From Dermatophagoides farinae (taxonomy: Eukaryota; Arthropoda; Arachnida; Sarcoptiformes; Pyroglyphidae), in the NCBI RefSeq assembly GCF_024713945.1, contig NC_134677.1, positions 7,257,001 through 7,321,000 of the forward strand: a stretch of DNA of 64,000 nt. The letters are read 5' to 3'. The position numbers and the translations under genes were made by a program. Below, one piece after another: positions 31,825-44,679 of this stretch. Numbering within the stretch: the first letter of the stretch is position 1; the number at the start of each line of letters is the position of its first letter. The notes under the pieces were generated by a model that saw nothing but the letters and a program-made list of their open reading frames with translations, searched no databases and was not told the DNA's origin.

Positions 31825-32438
31825 AATAATTAAAACCAAAAATTGCCCTTTGATTTTTCTTTCATTTCTTTCATACGATTTCAATTTTGGAAATTCATCA
31901 TTTTTATCATTGAATGATCAAATGAAATTGGGTAAGTTTTTTTTTCATTTCTAATAAATAATCATTCGTCAAGTTCATGATGATTGGATAGATAGACAGA
32001 TTAGATCCAAGAAAAAAATCTCGTTAATCAATTTTGCACTTATTTTATCACTTGTAAATATATTTCAATAGAAAAAAAAATAATTCAAAGTATCAAGTCA
32101 CATATGACAAACATATAGAATATATAGATAGATAGAACGAGAAAATTATTGAAAGAAACAAAGAAAAAAAAATGTACATAGTTAGAATTGAATTTCTACA
32201 TCAAAATTATCATCGTCTTTGCATTCACACAACATTCACCAGCCACATGTTGAAAAACAAGGTTATTAGATAAATAAAATTTAAAACAAAAATGGATAAT
32301 AAAAATGAGACCTGATATGAAAAATAACCTTCGATCGTAATGTTTATCCAAATCTTTTTTTTCTGAATGTTTATATGAAAATCATTTGGTGTAATGATGA
32401 TGATGATGATGATGATGATGTTCTTGATGTTTGATAGT
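24215..32438. other. 8.2-kb non-coding interval
   Basis: No coding gene is supported between the GPCR start and the 3' end of the SLC38-type gene. Visible content includes CAT/ATG runs, CAAA repeats near 26299-26318, GT runs near 26547 and 27041-27063, and an approximately 18-bp direct repeat (core ATATATATCGATTAAATA) present near 28050-28067 and again near 28129-28146. It should include the GPCR promoter at its left end. One 63-residue minus-strand frame at 30644-30835 was considered and not accepted. Confidence 0.5.
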
Positions 32439-35400
32439 TTAAAGACAAGTGAATTCACTTTCATTGCCACCGGTAGTTACTGACGTTATATCAATGCCAA
32501 CTTGTACAAAAACTAAAACAAACATAGCAATACCGAAAAAAATGATAAATACGCCATAGAAATAGGAAAAATTCCATATGTAGCGCCAGGTTCGGGTGCC
32601 TTCAAGATTTTGTAATAAACGACGGTCATTATTCATTTTAGCATAATAGCCATTTAGATGTCGACGTGCCAATGAAACCATACAAATACCCGGAAATACG
32701 AATACATTACAGGCTGCCAATGAACCTAAAATTTTTTTTTTAAAATAAAAATAACAAAAATAGAAAAAAAAATTTAAAAATAAATGTCATTCACAATGTT
32801 GTAATGATATTTAGCATCTGTCAATCATTTTTTTTTCTATATGACTACTGTGTGTGTGTGTGTGTATGTAGAGACACGAGCCATAATCAGTTCAATCGCG
32901 AACTGTCAATCAATCAATCAATCAATCAATATAAAAATATTTGAATCACATACCCAATGTTTCTATAGCGATTGTAATATTCGGTGTTACAATAGCCAAT
33001 ATCAATACGAATATATTCCATAATGTTGTTATAGTTATACGACGTACACGTTCGCCTTTAATATATTGTTCGGTTGATAATTTAAACCATTCAGCGTATA
33101 GGCCATCCAATGCACCACTTATTTTTATCATTATTATTTATTTGTTTGTTTATATAATAGTTGGGTAGAAAAGGAAAAATAAAAAAAAAATTTTTGAATC
33201 CACAATGAAAAAAAAGGTCATAGGTTATTGTGGTTTGGTATGTGCTACATTATTATTATTATTATTATTAGACTTATTCCATTGAAAATGATGATGATGA
33301 TGACACAGCTACATTTATCAAATGAATGGTCAACTATGCATATGTGTATGTTATGTTGCACCCATCTATCGATATCTGATAATGTGATAAGTATATAATT
33401 AACCTATCCTAATGCTTAAACACACACATACACAGATATAATCAAAAAATCGCTACAAAGCCTTAAGGTTTGTGTGTGTTTGGAAAAAAAAACATCCCGA
33501 TCTATCATTAAAATGATTCCGAAGAATCATTCATGTCATCACCACAATCATGAGTCAAAATAAATGTTGAATGATGATGTGTGAGCTTCAAAAAAAAAAA
33601 TTATGAATGCACTTACCGACCACAGAACATAATCGGAACATATGTGCTAACCATTTTGATGATCAATGCAATGATACCTATTGAATTCGAAAAAAAAAAT
33701 TGGCAAACGTATTCAAAAATGAAAAATGTTGAATTTTGTTTTGCCATACCTGATGCTACGACCGGATCTTTTGCATCGTACATTTGAATAATATCGGCTT
33801 TAACTTTATCACCAAATGTTATATAACCATATGATCCACCCAGATTGTAGATGACCAATAACAATATTAATGAGAATATAGTTGATTTAATGAAATTTGT
33901 TGCACGTGGTTTAGCCAAACTTGAATATACGGGCAATACAATTTCATGTGTTTGATATGCAAAACAAATAACCGGTAATGATGCAAATGCTGCTATTATA
34001 CTTGTAGGACTGTATATATGTTGATTTGATGAAAAAATTTTCATATTAAAAATCCTATATATTCATATATTACTTGATACAATAGAACTTACCTAGTTTT
34101 AATCTGACCAGGAACAACGTCCAATGCATAATATTCATAGACATTCAGAAAAACGACATAGATCATAGCAAAAATGCCTAACATGCTGTAAATGTAAATG
34201 AATTTAGTATTCAAAAATCAATTGATTATTACAGGATTATATATTTACCATAAATAACGAAGAAAATCCAATCGTTTAAAATAGCAAATTGGCCAAATTA
34301 ATATCACTGCCGTTACAATTATGGTGAATGTTCTGGACAGCCAAAATGTTTCACAAAAATTGTGTCCAATAAACGTATAAAATACTATATATAATTTACA
34401 CAATCAATTATTATTAGCCAATCAATTGTGGGAATTTTTATTTGTTTGTTTGAAAAACTCACATCTATCAAATTGATCACCGATAATGATCAAAAATGTA
34501 ACATCCACACCGAAACAAGTGCTCATAATTGATGTTGCCGCTAATTGTTGTGCTCGTTTACCACCCATCGATCTAAGAACATCATGGTAGGTGGTGTCCT
34601 GATGAAGATCAGCACTCCAAATTAATGCTAACATTGTTGTAGCCAATAGTATTACGATGCCCTAGATTCCAAAGTTCAACATCATCATCATTGGATTTGA
34701 TTCAAAAATTTTTGTTATTGTTTCAATGATGGGTTCATGAATGAGAAACATGATACATACAAATTGTAACAGTGTAGATATGACAATACCACCAAGACGA
34801 TCATATGCTGCAGGATAATTGAGTATACCAGCTCCAAGCGCCGTATTTACCAATAAAAACACGCCAACTTTCCAGCTGCTGTCTGTATATATCAGAAAAA
34901 AAATTAATTTCAAATTATTTGTCTATTATTTCAGTTTGAATTTTTTTTTTTTTTCGTTCAGAAAAAAAAACTATGATCACGCCATTATTTCGAGTCGAAC
35001 AAGACCATGATAATCTATACGTGATTGTCAGGGTGACTAATCTACGAATATTGTCCGAAAATGTGGAAATTTTTCATCAAGACAATGAATTCATTTTCTA
35101 TGGTGAGCCATATTATCTTCGCTTAGAATTACCTGGTGAAGTATTATCAAGTGATACAATTATTATAACAAACGGCAACGATGACGAAGACTTGGATGAA
35201 TTGAATAGAAAAAAATTAACATTCAATTATGATAGCGAAACAAATGAGCTTAAAATTCCTGTAGCGAAAAAAAATCCAGGCGAACATTTTGAAAATCTTG
35301 AATTGATTGGACAATTGTTGGCCAAGCCAAAAACAAAACCTGGTAAAAGATTAATCGAAGTTCTTCAAAGCAGCTGTCAAAATTCAAAATGGTGATGATG

Positions 35401-37140
35401 ATGATGATGACAATGGCGAGGAAGATGAAGAATTTGATTGGACAATAGAACAAACGATTCCAGACACAGACAATATTCGATTAAGCCAACATCCATATGG
35501 ATTTGCCAATAGTCTTACGAATATTATTATGAACAATGATTCAGAAATAAATGAATTATTCGATATAAAAAATCCAGGTGAAAAAACCTTTGCTCAAAGA
35601 CGTATTGAACGTCTTAGACAAGAATCAAATGATTTCAATGAAGAACACTATTTAGCAAATCTATATGAAGATGAATCAATTATTGATTCAATAATTGAAT
35701 TATCGGCACCTTGGAATGAATGGCATTCATCAACAATATTGAACGATCAAGATAGAGAACATATCATTGATCATATACCGAAACGTGAATTTATTAAATA
35801 TGATTCTGCTACTAAAAAAGCATTGATACTTGGACTATTTGATATACTATATGGCTATTGTTATGATTTACGTACAAATGATTTTGAACACACTGTAGAA
35901 TCATCATGGACCATAATAAAATTATCATCTACCTTAAGTTGTTTTGAATATTGGACACCATTAAATGATCAACAAATGTCAGGCGATCGATTGCATTCAT
36001 TATTGTACAATAAATATGATATGGCAAAGTATATGTTGATCAATTGCATACGTCGATCATTGATATATCCACTGTATAGACATTGGAGATTGTCGATTAA
36101 AGTGGCTAATGATGTCATCAAAATCATGTCTATTGGTTCGAATGCTATATTAAAATGTTTACTCGGTAAGTTTTTCGAAATGAAATTCGATTCTCAATTT
36201 TGTTTTATTTTTGTTTTTCTTTCTACATTTTGATACTGACAAACGTTTTGATCCCTATTTAGATATGCATCAAATTATGGCCATTAGTGGTGAGAATCGA
36301 CAACTTATCAATGATCTATATTTGACCAATTATTGTTGTTGGATTCAACAAATCAAACAGGATTGGTTCAAATCATTGGCTTATTATCTATCAAATGTAT
36401 GCGCCAAATATATCGATAAACAAATGATAGGTTTAGATTTGCCTTTGGTGGAAAAAGCTGCAATAATGGCAATCGAAGAAAAAGATGATGATTGCAATGA
36501 AGATCAGTTATCGAAGGGAATTAAATTGTTACTTAATATTTCAAATCATCTTGATTCCGACGACGACGACGACGACGATAAATGATGAATGATGAATGAA
36601 ATGGATTGACGAATAAACAAAATTGACTTACCGTTTGGTTTCGTTGTTTCATTGCAATTAATATCTGCATAACGAATCGATTCTTCCTTATCCATTGATT
36701 GGTCCATTAATGGCGTTTTTTCATTATGTTCATCGATCGATGTCCATTCGACAATGTTGCTATGTAAATCATTTCAATTTTTTTTTATTACTTGATTGAT
36801 TTATGATTATTATCGGTTATAATAATACCTTTTGTTGATTCGAATGGAACCTTGTCTATAATGAAATTGATAATTTAAAAAAAAAATAAAATTAATTTAT
36901 ACAAAATGAAAAAAAATCTTACCGTAATTTTAACGATACATCGGTAGACAATGTTTGCCATTGCATATAGGCCGGCATATCAACACTACGACGAAGACTG
37001 TCAACCAAAAAACTATTTGCTAAACCACCGGCACTTCCACGTCCAGGACTACCATAAGATAATCGTGGTTCGCCATTTGATGATGTTGAATTATGTCGTG
37101 GATAGCCTTCCTGTTCCTGTAGACGATGTAATGAATCCAT
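32439..37140 (-). CDS. SLC38-type amino-acid transporter, 11 exons
   Basis: Putative sodium-coupled neutral amino-acid transporter of the SLC38/AAAP superfamily, closest in pattern to SLC38A7/A8. Minus-strand exons are 36923-37140, 36829-36855, 36632-36759, 34761-34882, 34463-34661, 34249-34384, 34093-34185, 33750-34009, 33617-33677, 32954-33117 and 32439-32725. All phases agree and the total is 564 aa. The N-terminal ~120 residues are hydrophilic and cytosolic. TM1 has LLVNTALGAGILNYPAA, as in SLC38 proteins. Later landmarks are FLIIIGDQFDR (about residues 221-231), FASLPVICFAYQTHEIVLPV, a GYITFGD motif and, near the end, SLAACNVFVFPGICMV. The 27-nt second exon is unusually small. Intron 3 (34883-36631) contains the complete SHQ1 gene on the other strand. 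Superfamily is firm; the exact orthologue and substrate are not. Confidence 0.93.
34973..36585 (+). CDS. SHQ1: SHQ1, H/ACA snoRNP assembly factor (frame break inside)
   Basis: Chaperone that holds dyskerin (Cbf5) before H/ACA RNP assembly; nucleoplasmic or cytosolic. It is nested in intron 3 of the SLC38-type gene, opposite strand. Exon 1 is 34973-36165 and exon 2 is 36263-36585 (intron 97 nt). The N-terminal CS domain starts MITPLFRVEQDHDNLYVIVR and includes FYGEPYYLRLELPGE. The Shq1-specific helical domain has EDEEFDWTIEQT, HYLANLYEDESI, ESSWTIIKLSSTLSCFE, YPLYRHW and NDLYLTNYCCWIQQ, all aligning with animal SHQ1. The protein ends in an Asp run from GAC repeats. The first frame hits TGA at 35393-35395, while the rest continues in the +1 frame, open from 35355. 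Read as printed, the gene is therefore interrupted by a net one-base offset. About 504 aa if intact. Conservation on both sides suggests a functional gene with a sequence error rather than a pseudogene. Confidence 0.9.
36612..36617 (+). terminator. Polyadenylation signal of SHQ1
   Basis: AATAAA lies 26 nt after the SHQ1 stop and 15 bases before exon 3 of the opposite-strand transporter gene (36632-36759), so the SHQ1 3' end probably reaches or overlaps that exon in antisense. Confidence 0.6.
36829..36855 (-). other. 27-nt microexon of the SLC38-type gene
   Basis: The minus strand shows TATAG before and GTATTA after a 27-nt segment that joins in phase 2 on both sides, encoding about nine residues around QGSIRINK. 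Skipping it would keep the frame, so it could be an alternatively used cytosolic insert. Confidence 0.7.
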
Positions 37141-40100
37141 TGTGGCCACAAAAAAAAATTCAATATGACGATATATATGTAAATTAATATATTCTTTTTC
37201 TTTCAATAAAATTGTTAAAAAAAATTCGATAATAAAAACAATAAAACAGAAATCGATCGATGTCCAAATCTATTTTTTTGAAAAAAACAAGAAAAAATAC
37301 ATCGACCCTATCGTTGAGCTACTACTGAATCAACTAGTTAACTAAGTGTTGTTGAAGAAAAAGAAACAAGTGATGAATAAAGAAAAAAAAATAAAAAAGA
37401 AAATTAAAACCAAGTCATCAACATCGACATCATTCAATCAAATCAAAACTAACTAAATTGAATTGAATGTACCGAAAAAACAACTATAATAAAAATTCAT
37501 AATTCATATTTGATGATGAATGATGATGAATGATGAACTACTACTACAACTACTATACTGTCTGATGATGACTATGTGTTTGTATGTAAAAATGTAGGCC
37601 CGAGTTCAATCAACACCAATCAAGTTTATGATGATTGGATAGTTGTCGATTTTGGTAGCATCCACCAATCCGATGGTTAGATTTGAATTTTTTTTTTTTT
37701 TTGTTACTACTATTTTTACTTATTGGTTTCGTTCATTTAACTTGTGACTTGATTGATTAACTATAGTAAAAAAAAGAAGATAGATAGAGACAATTGATTA
37801 TTAATCAAGCAACGCATCAAATCAAATATTTCTGGAACAAATAGAAAAAAAAATAACATTGTGCTAACGGGTATTATTATTGATGATGATGATCATCATC
37901 AAGATATATTATTGATAAACTTGATTTTATTGAATGAAAAAAAAACACATTAAGATTTATATCATTCATTTCTTAGGAAAAATATTTGACAAAAACAACC
38001 AAACAAACACACACACACACGGTAGAATGAAGATAAGATGAATATGAAAATCTCAATGCACACTTCAGAAATTTTACCAATTTTATTTGACATTGTGTAT
38101 GATTGTATTATTGTTGTTGTGTTGTCCAGTGTTATGTTTTTTATTGATAAAAAAAAATTATGAATGAATGAATGAATGAATTGATTGATAGCCTTAAACA
38201 ATCAAAATAGATATATCATGGTTTATGTTTAGCGATGATGATTTAAACCACTGGACTGTAATTTGAATCCTTTTTTGATTAATAATAAAATCTTTGAAAA
38301 TATAATCGAATCCTGATTGTATCGCTTCTGAAACGCTACAAAAACAAAACAAATTATATCATTGAAAGAATGTACAAACAAACGTAGAAAAAAAAGTAGA
38401 AAAATTTTTCATTGATTATACGAAGTATAAAATCATTGAGTCACATTTGTTATTTGGTGTCGAATGAGGTCATTTTATTTTGTTTTTATTAAAATATTTG
38501 ATTTGATTTTTTTTGTTTTCTAACCATTTATCGATTCAAAATATTATTATATCGTTACCCATTGATTCCGTATCATAAATGTTTTGATGATTTGATTTAG
38601 TTATCATGTACAACATTTGTGAAAAATATTTCATTCCTTCATTGATGATGATGATGATGATTATTGGTGACCTTGGTCACCAAGCATATGGCAGACGGGA
38701 ATGTATTAAACAAAAAAAATGACCTATCATAATTTTCTTGGTGGGGGATCATCTTTTGCTATGATGATCATAATGATGAACACCTGTATAATCGAAAAAA
38801 CTGGATGGTCAATATCTAGATAGTAAATAATCCAATGGACAACTTGTTCTTGGTCAAAGAAAAAAATACGATTCATTCTCTGTTTCAGAGGTGAAACTGT
38901 CAATTTTCTATTTCGACCCTAAACACGAAAAATGTTCAAAACTTATAATTCGATTATTATAAGTGAGAGTAGGTCAAATGGTTTTTTTCTCACATTTTTT
39001 TTCCTTTGAAAAATACGTCGATGGATTTGCTTGAATAAAGACGATCACCGCCAACGCTGTCGATTTTTTGTTGTTGTTGTTGTTTCTATAATAATGACAA
39101 ATTGGACGTTTTGTGTGAACGAAAATTCATCCACATCAATCAATCAATCACCATTATAAAAGACAAATGAACAATGAAAAAAAAAGAATGATTTAAAGAT
39201 AATTTAATAGCTAATTTCAATAATCTTGGAAATGAAATTTAAAAATTTTCTTTGTAATATCTCTTAGCTGAATCAACAGAGGGCAGTCGAAGCATCCGAA
39301 ATAAACATTGCCGGAAGTTTAAAGTTTTTTTTTTTATATCCTAAGTTGAACAATATCTATTGATAATTGATCTTTGTATATATGTGTGGATGATGATGAT
39401 GATGACATTGGTAAACAACAACATTTTGCTTGCTCGAGCCTCGAGGTTTTATACAACAACAATGTTCATTTGATTTGTGTCCAGACATTTTTGTTTTTTC
39501 AATTTATTCTTCGTAGCCATTACAAAATGCGGTTTGTCCACTTGTCCATGTCGATGTCAATGTATAAATGAAATTGAGCCAACAAACAAAAAAAAATATA
39601 TATTCACTGCAGGGTGACAAAATATATACATCTGAAAATGTGAAAAAGAGAGAAAGAAAAATCAACGACAATCCCCCCCTCCCCATTGCCGGGTCGCGTT
39701 GCATCTATTCGCGCTATAGCACATCTCATTTTTTTTCTAGCAAAAAAAAAGAAAAAAAAAAGATAAAACATTGTAGCCATACGAATTTCGAACAAAGCAT
39801 TTCCACCATCCAAAGAATACAAAAAAAAAACAGGAAAAACAATTTTTCTGTTGTTGTTGTATTCTGCTATTGCACATTTGTTGTTTATGAACAAAACTAC
39901 AGAAGAAGAGAGAGAGCCAAACGATAATCGAAACGTGTATGGAATATAAGTGAAACTCAGAAATGCCGAAATTTTTTTTTAATAATATTTTTGCAATGGT
40001 AAGATTCGTTATTTTTTTCGAACAATATAAATTCAATTCATTTGTTCATCAATGGATCAAGAATCGATTCTGTGTCTGTGTGTGTGTGTCTATTTGAATT

Positions 40101-40872
40101 CAAATATTCATGCGCAAAAATTGGGTGTATAGGAATTTTTCTTATTATATAACACAATGTAAAATATATACCCTTCTTGAATAACCAAAAATACACACAC
40201 ATACATTAAAAACGGATAAATGGCCGCTGCCAAAATTTAAAGTGTAACCGTCATTTTTAGTCGGTCGTCTGTTTATTTTTTTCATAACAAGTGCAATATC
40301 CTACATAATACCACTACTACTACTACTACTACTACTATTGCTGCCACTATTTTCCATTTTTTTTTATCAAATTACGAATTCACTTTGGGACATTGAATTC
40401 TGCGCAAAATCTCTTGCAAATTCTCTTTCTCTTTTGTTCAAAAAAAAAAATCTCAATCTTCAAATTCAAAGCACATTCATCATCATCATCATCATCATCA
40501 TGATGGCAACGAACCGAAATTTGAAATTTCAAAAATCAATACATCCCCATTTGTAGTAGTGGTATTGGAATTTATCTTGATTCCAGTGAGCGTGTTGGAA
40601 CACGTCGAAATGACCGGTACTTCGTCGGTTTTTTTTCTCTCTTGATAGTAGCTCTTCCCAATATTCGATTCTCGTTTTTGTGTATTGTGGACAAACAAAC
40701 AAAACGAGCGAAAAAAAAAACTTGTTTCACACATGTTCCAAGACCACTGCCAAAAACGACATTGCATTGCATTTCGATACTATCCCATCCATATATACAT
40801 TTGTATATTGAGCTAAGAGATCTGAATATTCGGATCCGAAAAAATTCGTTTACTTTGAGTTTTCTATTTCTT

Positions 40873-40890
40873 TCTCTCTCTCTCTCTCTC
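40873..40890. promoter_or_regulatory. (TC)9 GAGA-type element, possible promoter
   Basis: Nine TC repeats sit within a less AT-biased segment (40560-41350), just where the downstream strand composition changes. In arthropods such GA/CT runs can bind GAGA factor near promoters. The promoter role is inferred. Confidence 0.3.
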
Positions 40891-43463
40891 GTTGAACTCT
40901 AGGGGTTATTTTTTGCTCTGTTTGAATGAATGTTTTGGTCGTTGTCATCGGTTGTGTGATTGTGCTTTCTCACTGTTTGTGCGTGTGTATCCACCACGTA
41001 TCTTACCACCATGGTGATGGTGTGTGTTTGTATGATCATCTCATTCGATAAGTTTTGATAGTTTTGGCCGTTTGGTTTGGTTTTGGTTTTGGTTATTCGA
41101 TTTGGCAGCATTACCAATAATATATAGTGATACGGTAGTGAAATATACCCCTCGCTTTTTTGTTTGCTGGGTCTTTCTTCTTCTTGTGTGTGTGTGTGTA
41201 TCTGTTGTTGTTTTACCAAATTGAATGAAAAAAAAAGAAAAAAACTTTCGAGTAGTAGTTCCTGGATCGTCATCGTTCCAGGATTCATCATTTTCTTTTC
41301 TATGCTGTGTTTCAAAGTTTGTTCATCTATTCAAGAATTAAACCAAAAAAACAACAAAATCTTCAAAGGTTTGTGTGATTTATTTGAATTTCTTTACCAA
41401 AAAAAAAAATTTCCTTTTTCGATGAATATAATGAACATCACGAGCATTTTGTTCATCAAATCCTTGTGTTTAGATATTCGATTTCATCCATAATGTGTTC
41501 ATATATGTCCAGAAAAAAAATCAATGATTCATTCATTCAAATATCGAGTTCTCTGCATTTTATATATTATTATTTTAAATGTCGTCTTTTGTTTTCACAT
41601 AATAATCTCTATAATATCAATATATATCAATTGAACATATTTTTTTGGTTGTTTACATCATCAAATAATTTAAATGTACTGTGATGTGACGTTAGTCAAA
41701 TACATGAATCAACATTTGAATATGTGTTATTGCCTGATATCTCTTTTCCTAGATAATAGTTTTTTTTCGTTTAGTTTTACATTTTACATACACACACACA
41801 CATCTTCAGTGACACAAATGGTTTTTTTTATGGAAATATAATAATTTTTTAAACTTCCTCAATGCTACACAATACTCATATTCATGTTTTTTTTTCTTTA
41901 ATTTTCTCCATATAGGAAATCTCATCAACATGGATGATGATGATGATGTTCAATACCGATATTCAATTTCAATAATCAATACATTTTGGATTAAATTTTA
42001 AATGTTAATGATCTACATTTTTATTTATCACCATCGACGACGACTGCACAAAATTGCAATATTAAAAATTTGTTTTTCTTTCATCATCATCATCAATCGT
42101 TTAATTAATCCAATCAATCAATCAATCAATTAGCAATTTGATTAAATGTTTAACAAGCTTTCTTTGATCATACATACAATCCGAATTCATCAATGGTAAA
42201 GTTTTTTTTCCCTTCAATTTTCATCATAATCATAATCGTCAACTGAAATAGAAAAAAAAGTCTGTTTGTTTGTTCTCCATATGTGATTCTCATCAACGAC
42301 ATTCGAATCTCAAGATTCGATCCATGACAATAAAAACAACGTTGTTTTTTTTTGTTTTGTTTTGTTTTTAATTTAATGGAGGGGATTTTGATTTGAAATC
42401 AAGAATCTTCTTATTCTAGGCAGCTATATTTCATTATGTGTTTCATACGATTCAATTTCGTTTGTTTTATGTGTTTTTCTTTTATTTGTGACCCGATTTT
42501 TCTACATTATAATCATCATCATCATCATCAACAACAACAACAACAATTGTAAAAAGTCTCTGTTCATTTATTTTGGATCGATTTTTTGAAAACGTCATAT
42601 CCCACCAAGTTTGACAAAAACAGCAAGAAAAAAAAGCAGCTTCTAAAAGTTAATTCCAAACAAAAATAGAATTTAGAAAATTGAAATTCTTTCTTCTTAT
42701 CCATCGAATCGAAAATAATAATAATAATAATAATAATCATTCACCAAGTGAAAATTTTTATTATTTTTCATTCAATCTGATTCAACAACAAAAGCTGATT
42801 GAATTAATTTTGAAACGTATAATTCTGATTGTGTCCATATAACCCTTTACTGATTAGATTTTTTCGTCGATTGGCCTATCCTCCCCTGTACGTGCTCATC
42901 ACATCAATTCGATTGAATGGTGGATTGTTGTTGTTGTGTCTACGAATTTTCGTTGTTGTTGTTGTTTTTGTTATTACATCTATCATCATCATATAATTAT
43001 TCAACACATATAATATAGCTTTGATTGTCGTCCATCTTGAAATTATTATCACGTCGACATGCTGTTTCAATGTTCATTTTAGTGTTCCAAAAAAAACAAC
43101 AACAACATCCATTTTAATTGGCTCTCAATATTGATCCTAAGTGTCTTTGATTAAGTGTATGCGTATGTGTGTCGCCCTGTATGTGTGTGTGTGTGTTTTC
43201 TTCGTTCCAACAACATCAACATTGTAATTATTTGGCAGCTTTAGATTTGCTCTCACTGTAAATCAAATTCTTTTCTCTTTCAATTTCCGGAATAATTCTC
43301 AATGTTTTATTTTTGTTTCCGGTGCTTTTCTACCAATCTTTGATTTTCAACAACAACAACCTAATTTAAGTGATTCATTGATTAATAATAAATAATTATT
43401 TCAATGAAAATAAATCAAACAACAAAATACCTCTATAATAATAAAATATCTTCAATAAATTCA

Positions 43464-43465
43464 GG
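43464..43465 (+). other. Candidate 5' UTR splice donor for CadN
   Basis: TCAG followed by GTAAGAAA is a near-perfect donor with no coding sequence before it. It could pair with the strong acceptor ending at 55120, giving an 11.7-kb 5' UTR intron. The pairing is hypothetical. Confidence 0.3.
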
Positions 43466-43884
43466 TAAGAAATCTATCATTTTTTTTTCTTGTTCAAGAA
43501 ATTATCATAAATGTTTAATGACCGATCATTCGGCTTAGAATTTTTTTTTTTTTTTTTTTTGGTTTTCAATTTCCGGTCAGTTAAATTTACAATTACAATG
43601 AAGAAGATGATGATCATCATCAATGGAAGAAATTGTAATCGCCTCAAAAAAAATATCCATTTTCCATTCAATTTATTTTTATTATAGCTGATGATGATCA
43701 GTTATTATTATTCGGTTGCCCTCTATCTCTATTCAACCAAACGAGGACCTGTGTTTTGATTTTTATATTGAATTTTTCAAATTTAAACCGAGTGTATAGG
43801 TCGAGAAGTGAATATATTCACATACATACAAATGATATATATAACTAATTCGTTAACTCATCATCAGACGTAGTTGAGGTTTCG

Positions 43885-43908
43885 TTTTTTTTTTTTTTTT
43901 TTTTTTTT
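43885..43908. repeat. Poly-T tract
   Basis: A run of 24 T in the CadN upstream region. Confidence 0.9.
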
Positions 43909-44647
43909 GGTTCGTTCTCCTCGATGAACATCGATCATTCAATCGATTATTTTTTTTCTTCCTTCATTTATTCGATTGGTTAGTGTTTTGAACCAGAAAA
44001 AAATTTTGAATTGAAATTCATGATGATGTTGATGAGAATAAAATTAAAAAAGAAATTATTTATTCATTTTTACGTTCACAACACAAGAACTGTGTGTGTG
44101 TGTGTGTATAATTGAAATGATCGTAATTAATTTTTGCCCTTTTTCTTCCTGATGATGATACATCATTATCATTAAATTGTAATAAAAATGAATGGAATGC
44201 TCTGACATGTTTAGGGCAACAAAAATAAAAACATTCACAAAACTGGACAATTTGAGTTTTAGTGTTTTTGTGTTTGGTTTTCAATTATCAAATGCAATCT
44301 TGTTTTGTAATTTCCAAAATGTTGGTCAATCATGTTTGTGTGTTTGTATTTATGTGTGGGTTTTTCCCTCATTCGTAAATCGATTCGTAAATTTTGATTG
44401 TTGTTTTTTTAAAAAAAACAACAACAACATCCATTTCTATTCGTATTATATAATTAAAATTTTTATAATGATTTTTTTTGTGTTGAAACTGGTAGCAATG
44501 ATTAATTTTCTGTTTTGTTTTTGCTCACTCTTTTGTTGAATATTGAAAAAAAACCATTGATTTTACATTATGTCAAATGTAATGATCTATGATGAATATT
44601 ATAATGATCTTTATATATAGTGTGATGATAAATCTATATGTGTCAAG

Positions 44648-44650
<3 letters not shown>

Positions 44651-44679
<29 letters not shown>
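44651..44679. repeat. (GT)n microsatellite
   Basis: A pure GT array of 29 nt on the plus strand. Confidence 0.95.

Noticed and set aside
35342-35369. A 28-nt intron that would repair the SHQ1 frame (GTAAAAG...TTCAAAG)
   Set aside because: It would be phase-correct, but every other intron here is at least 51 nt, and the bases inside still encode a family-like KRLIEVL segment. A one-base error is likelier.
38230-38275. Faint tRNA-like string (ACTGGACTGTAATTTGAATCC)
   Set aside because: No complete cloverleaf, acceptor stem or A/B box pair could be formed.
39504-41315. Several overlapping 60-140 residue frames on both strands
   Set aside because: They are rich in Phe, Lys and repeat-coded residues, overlap each other and show no domain. 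The region looks regulatory rather than coding.
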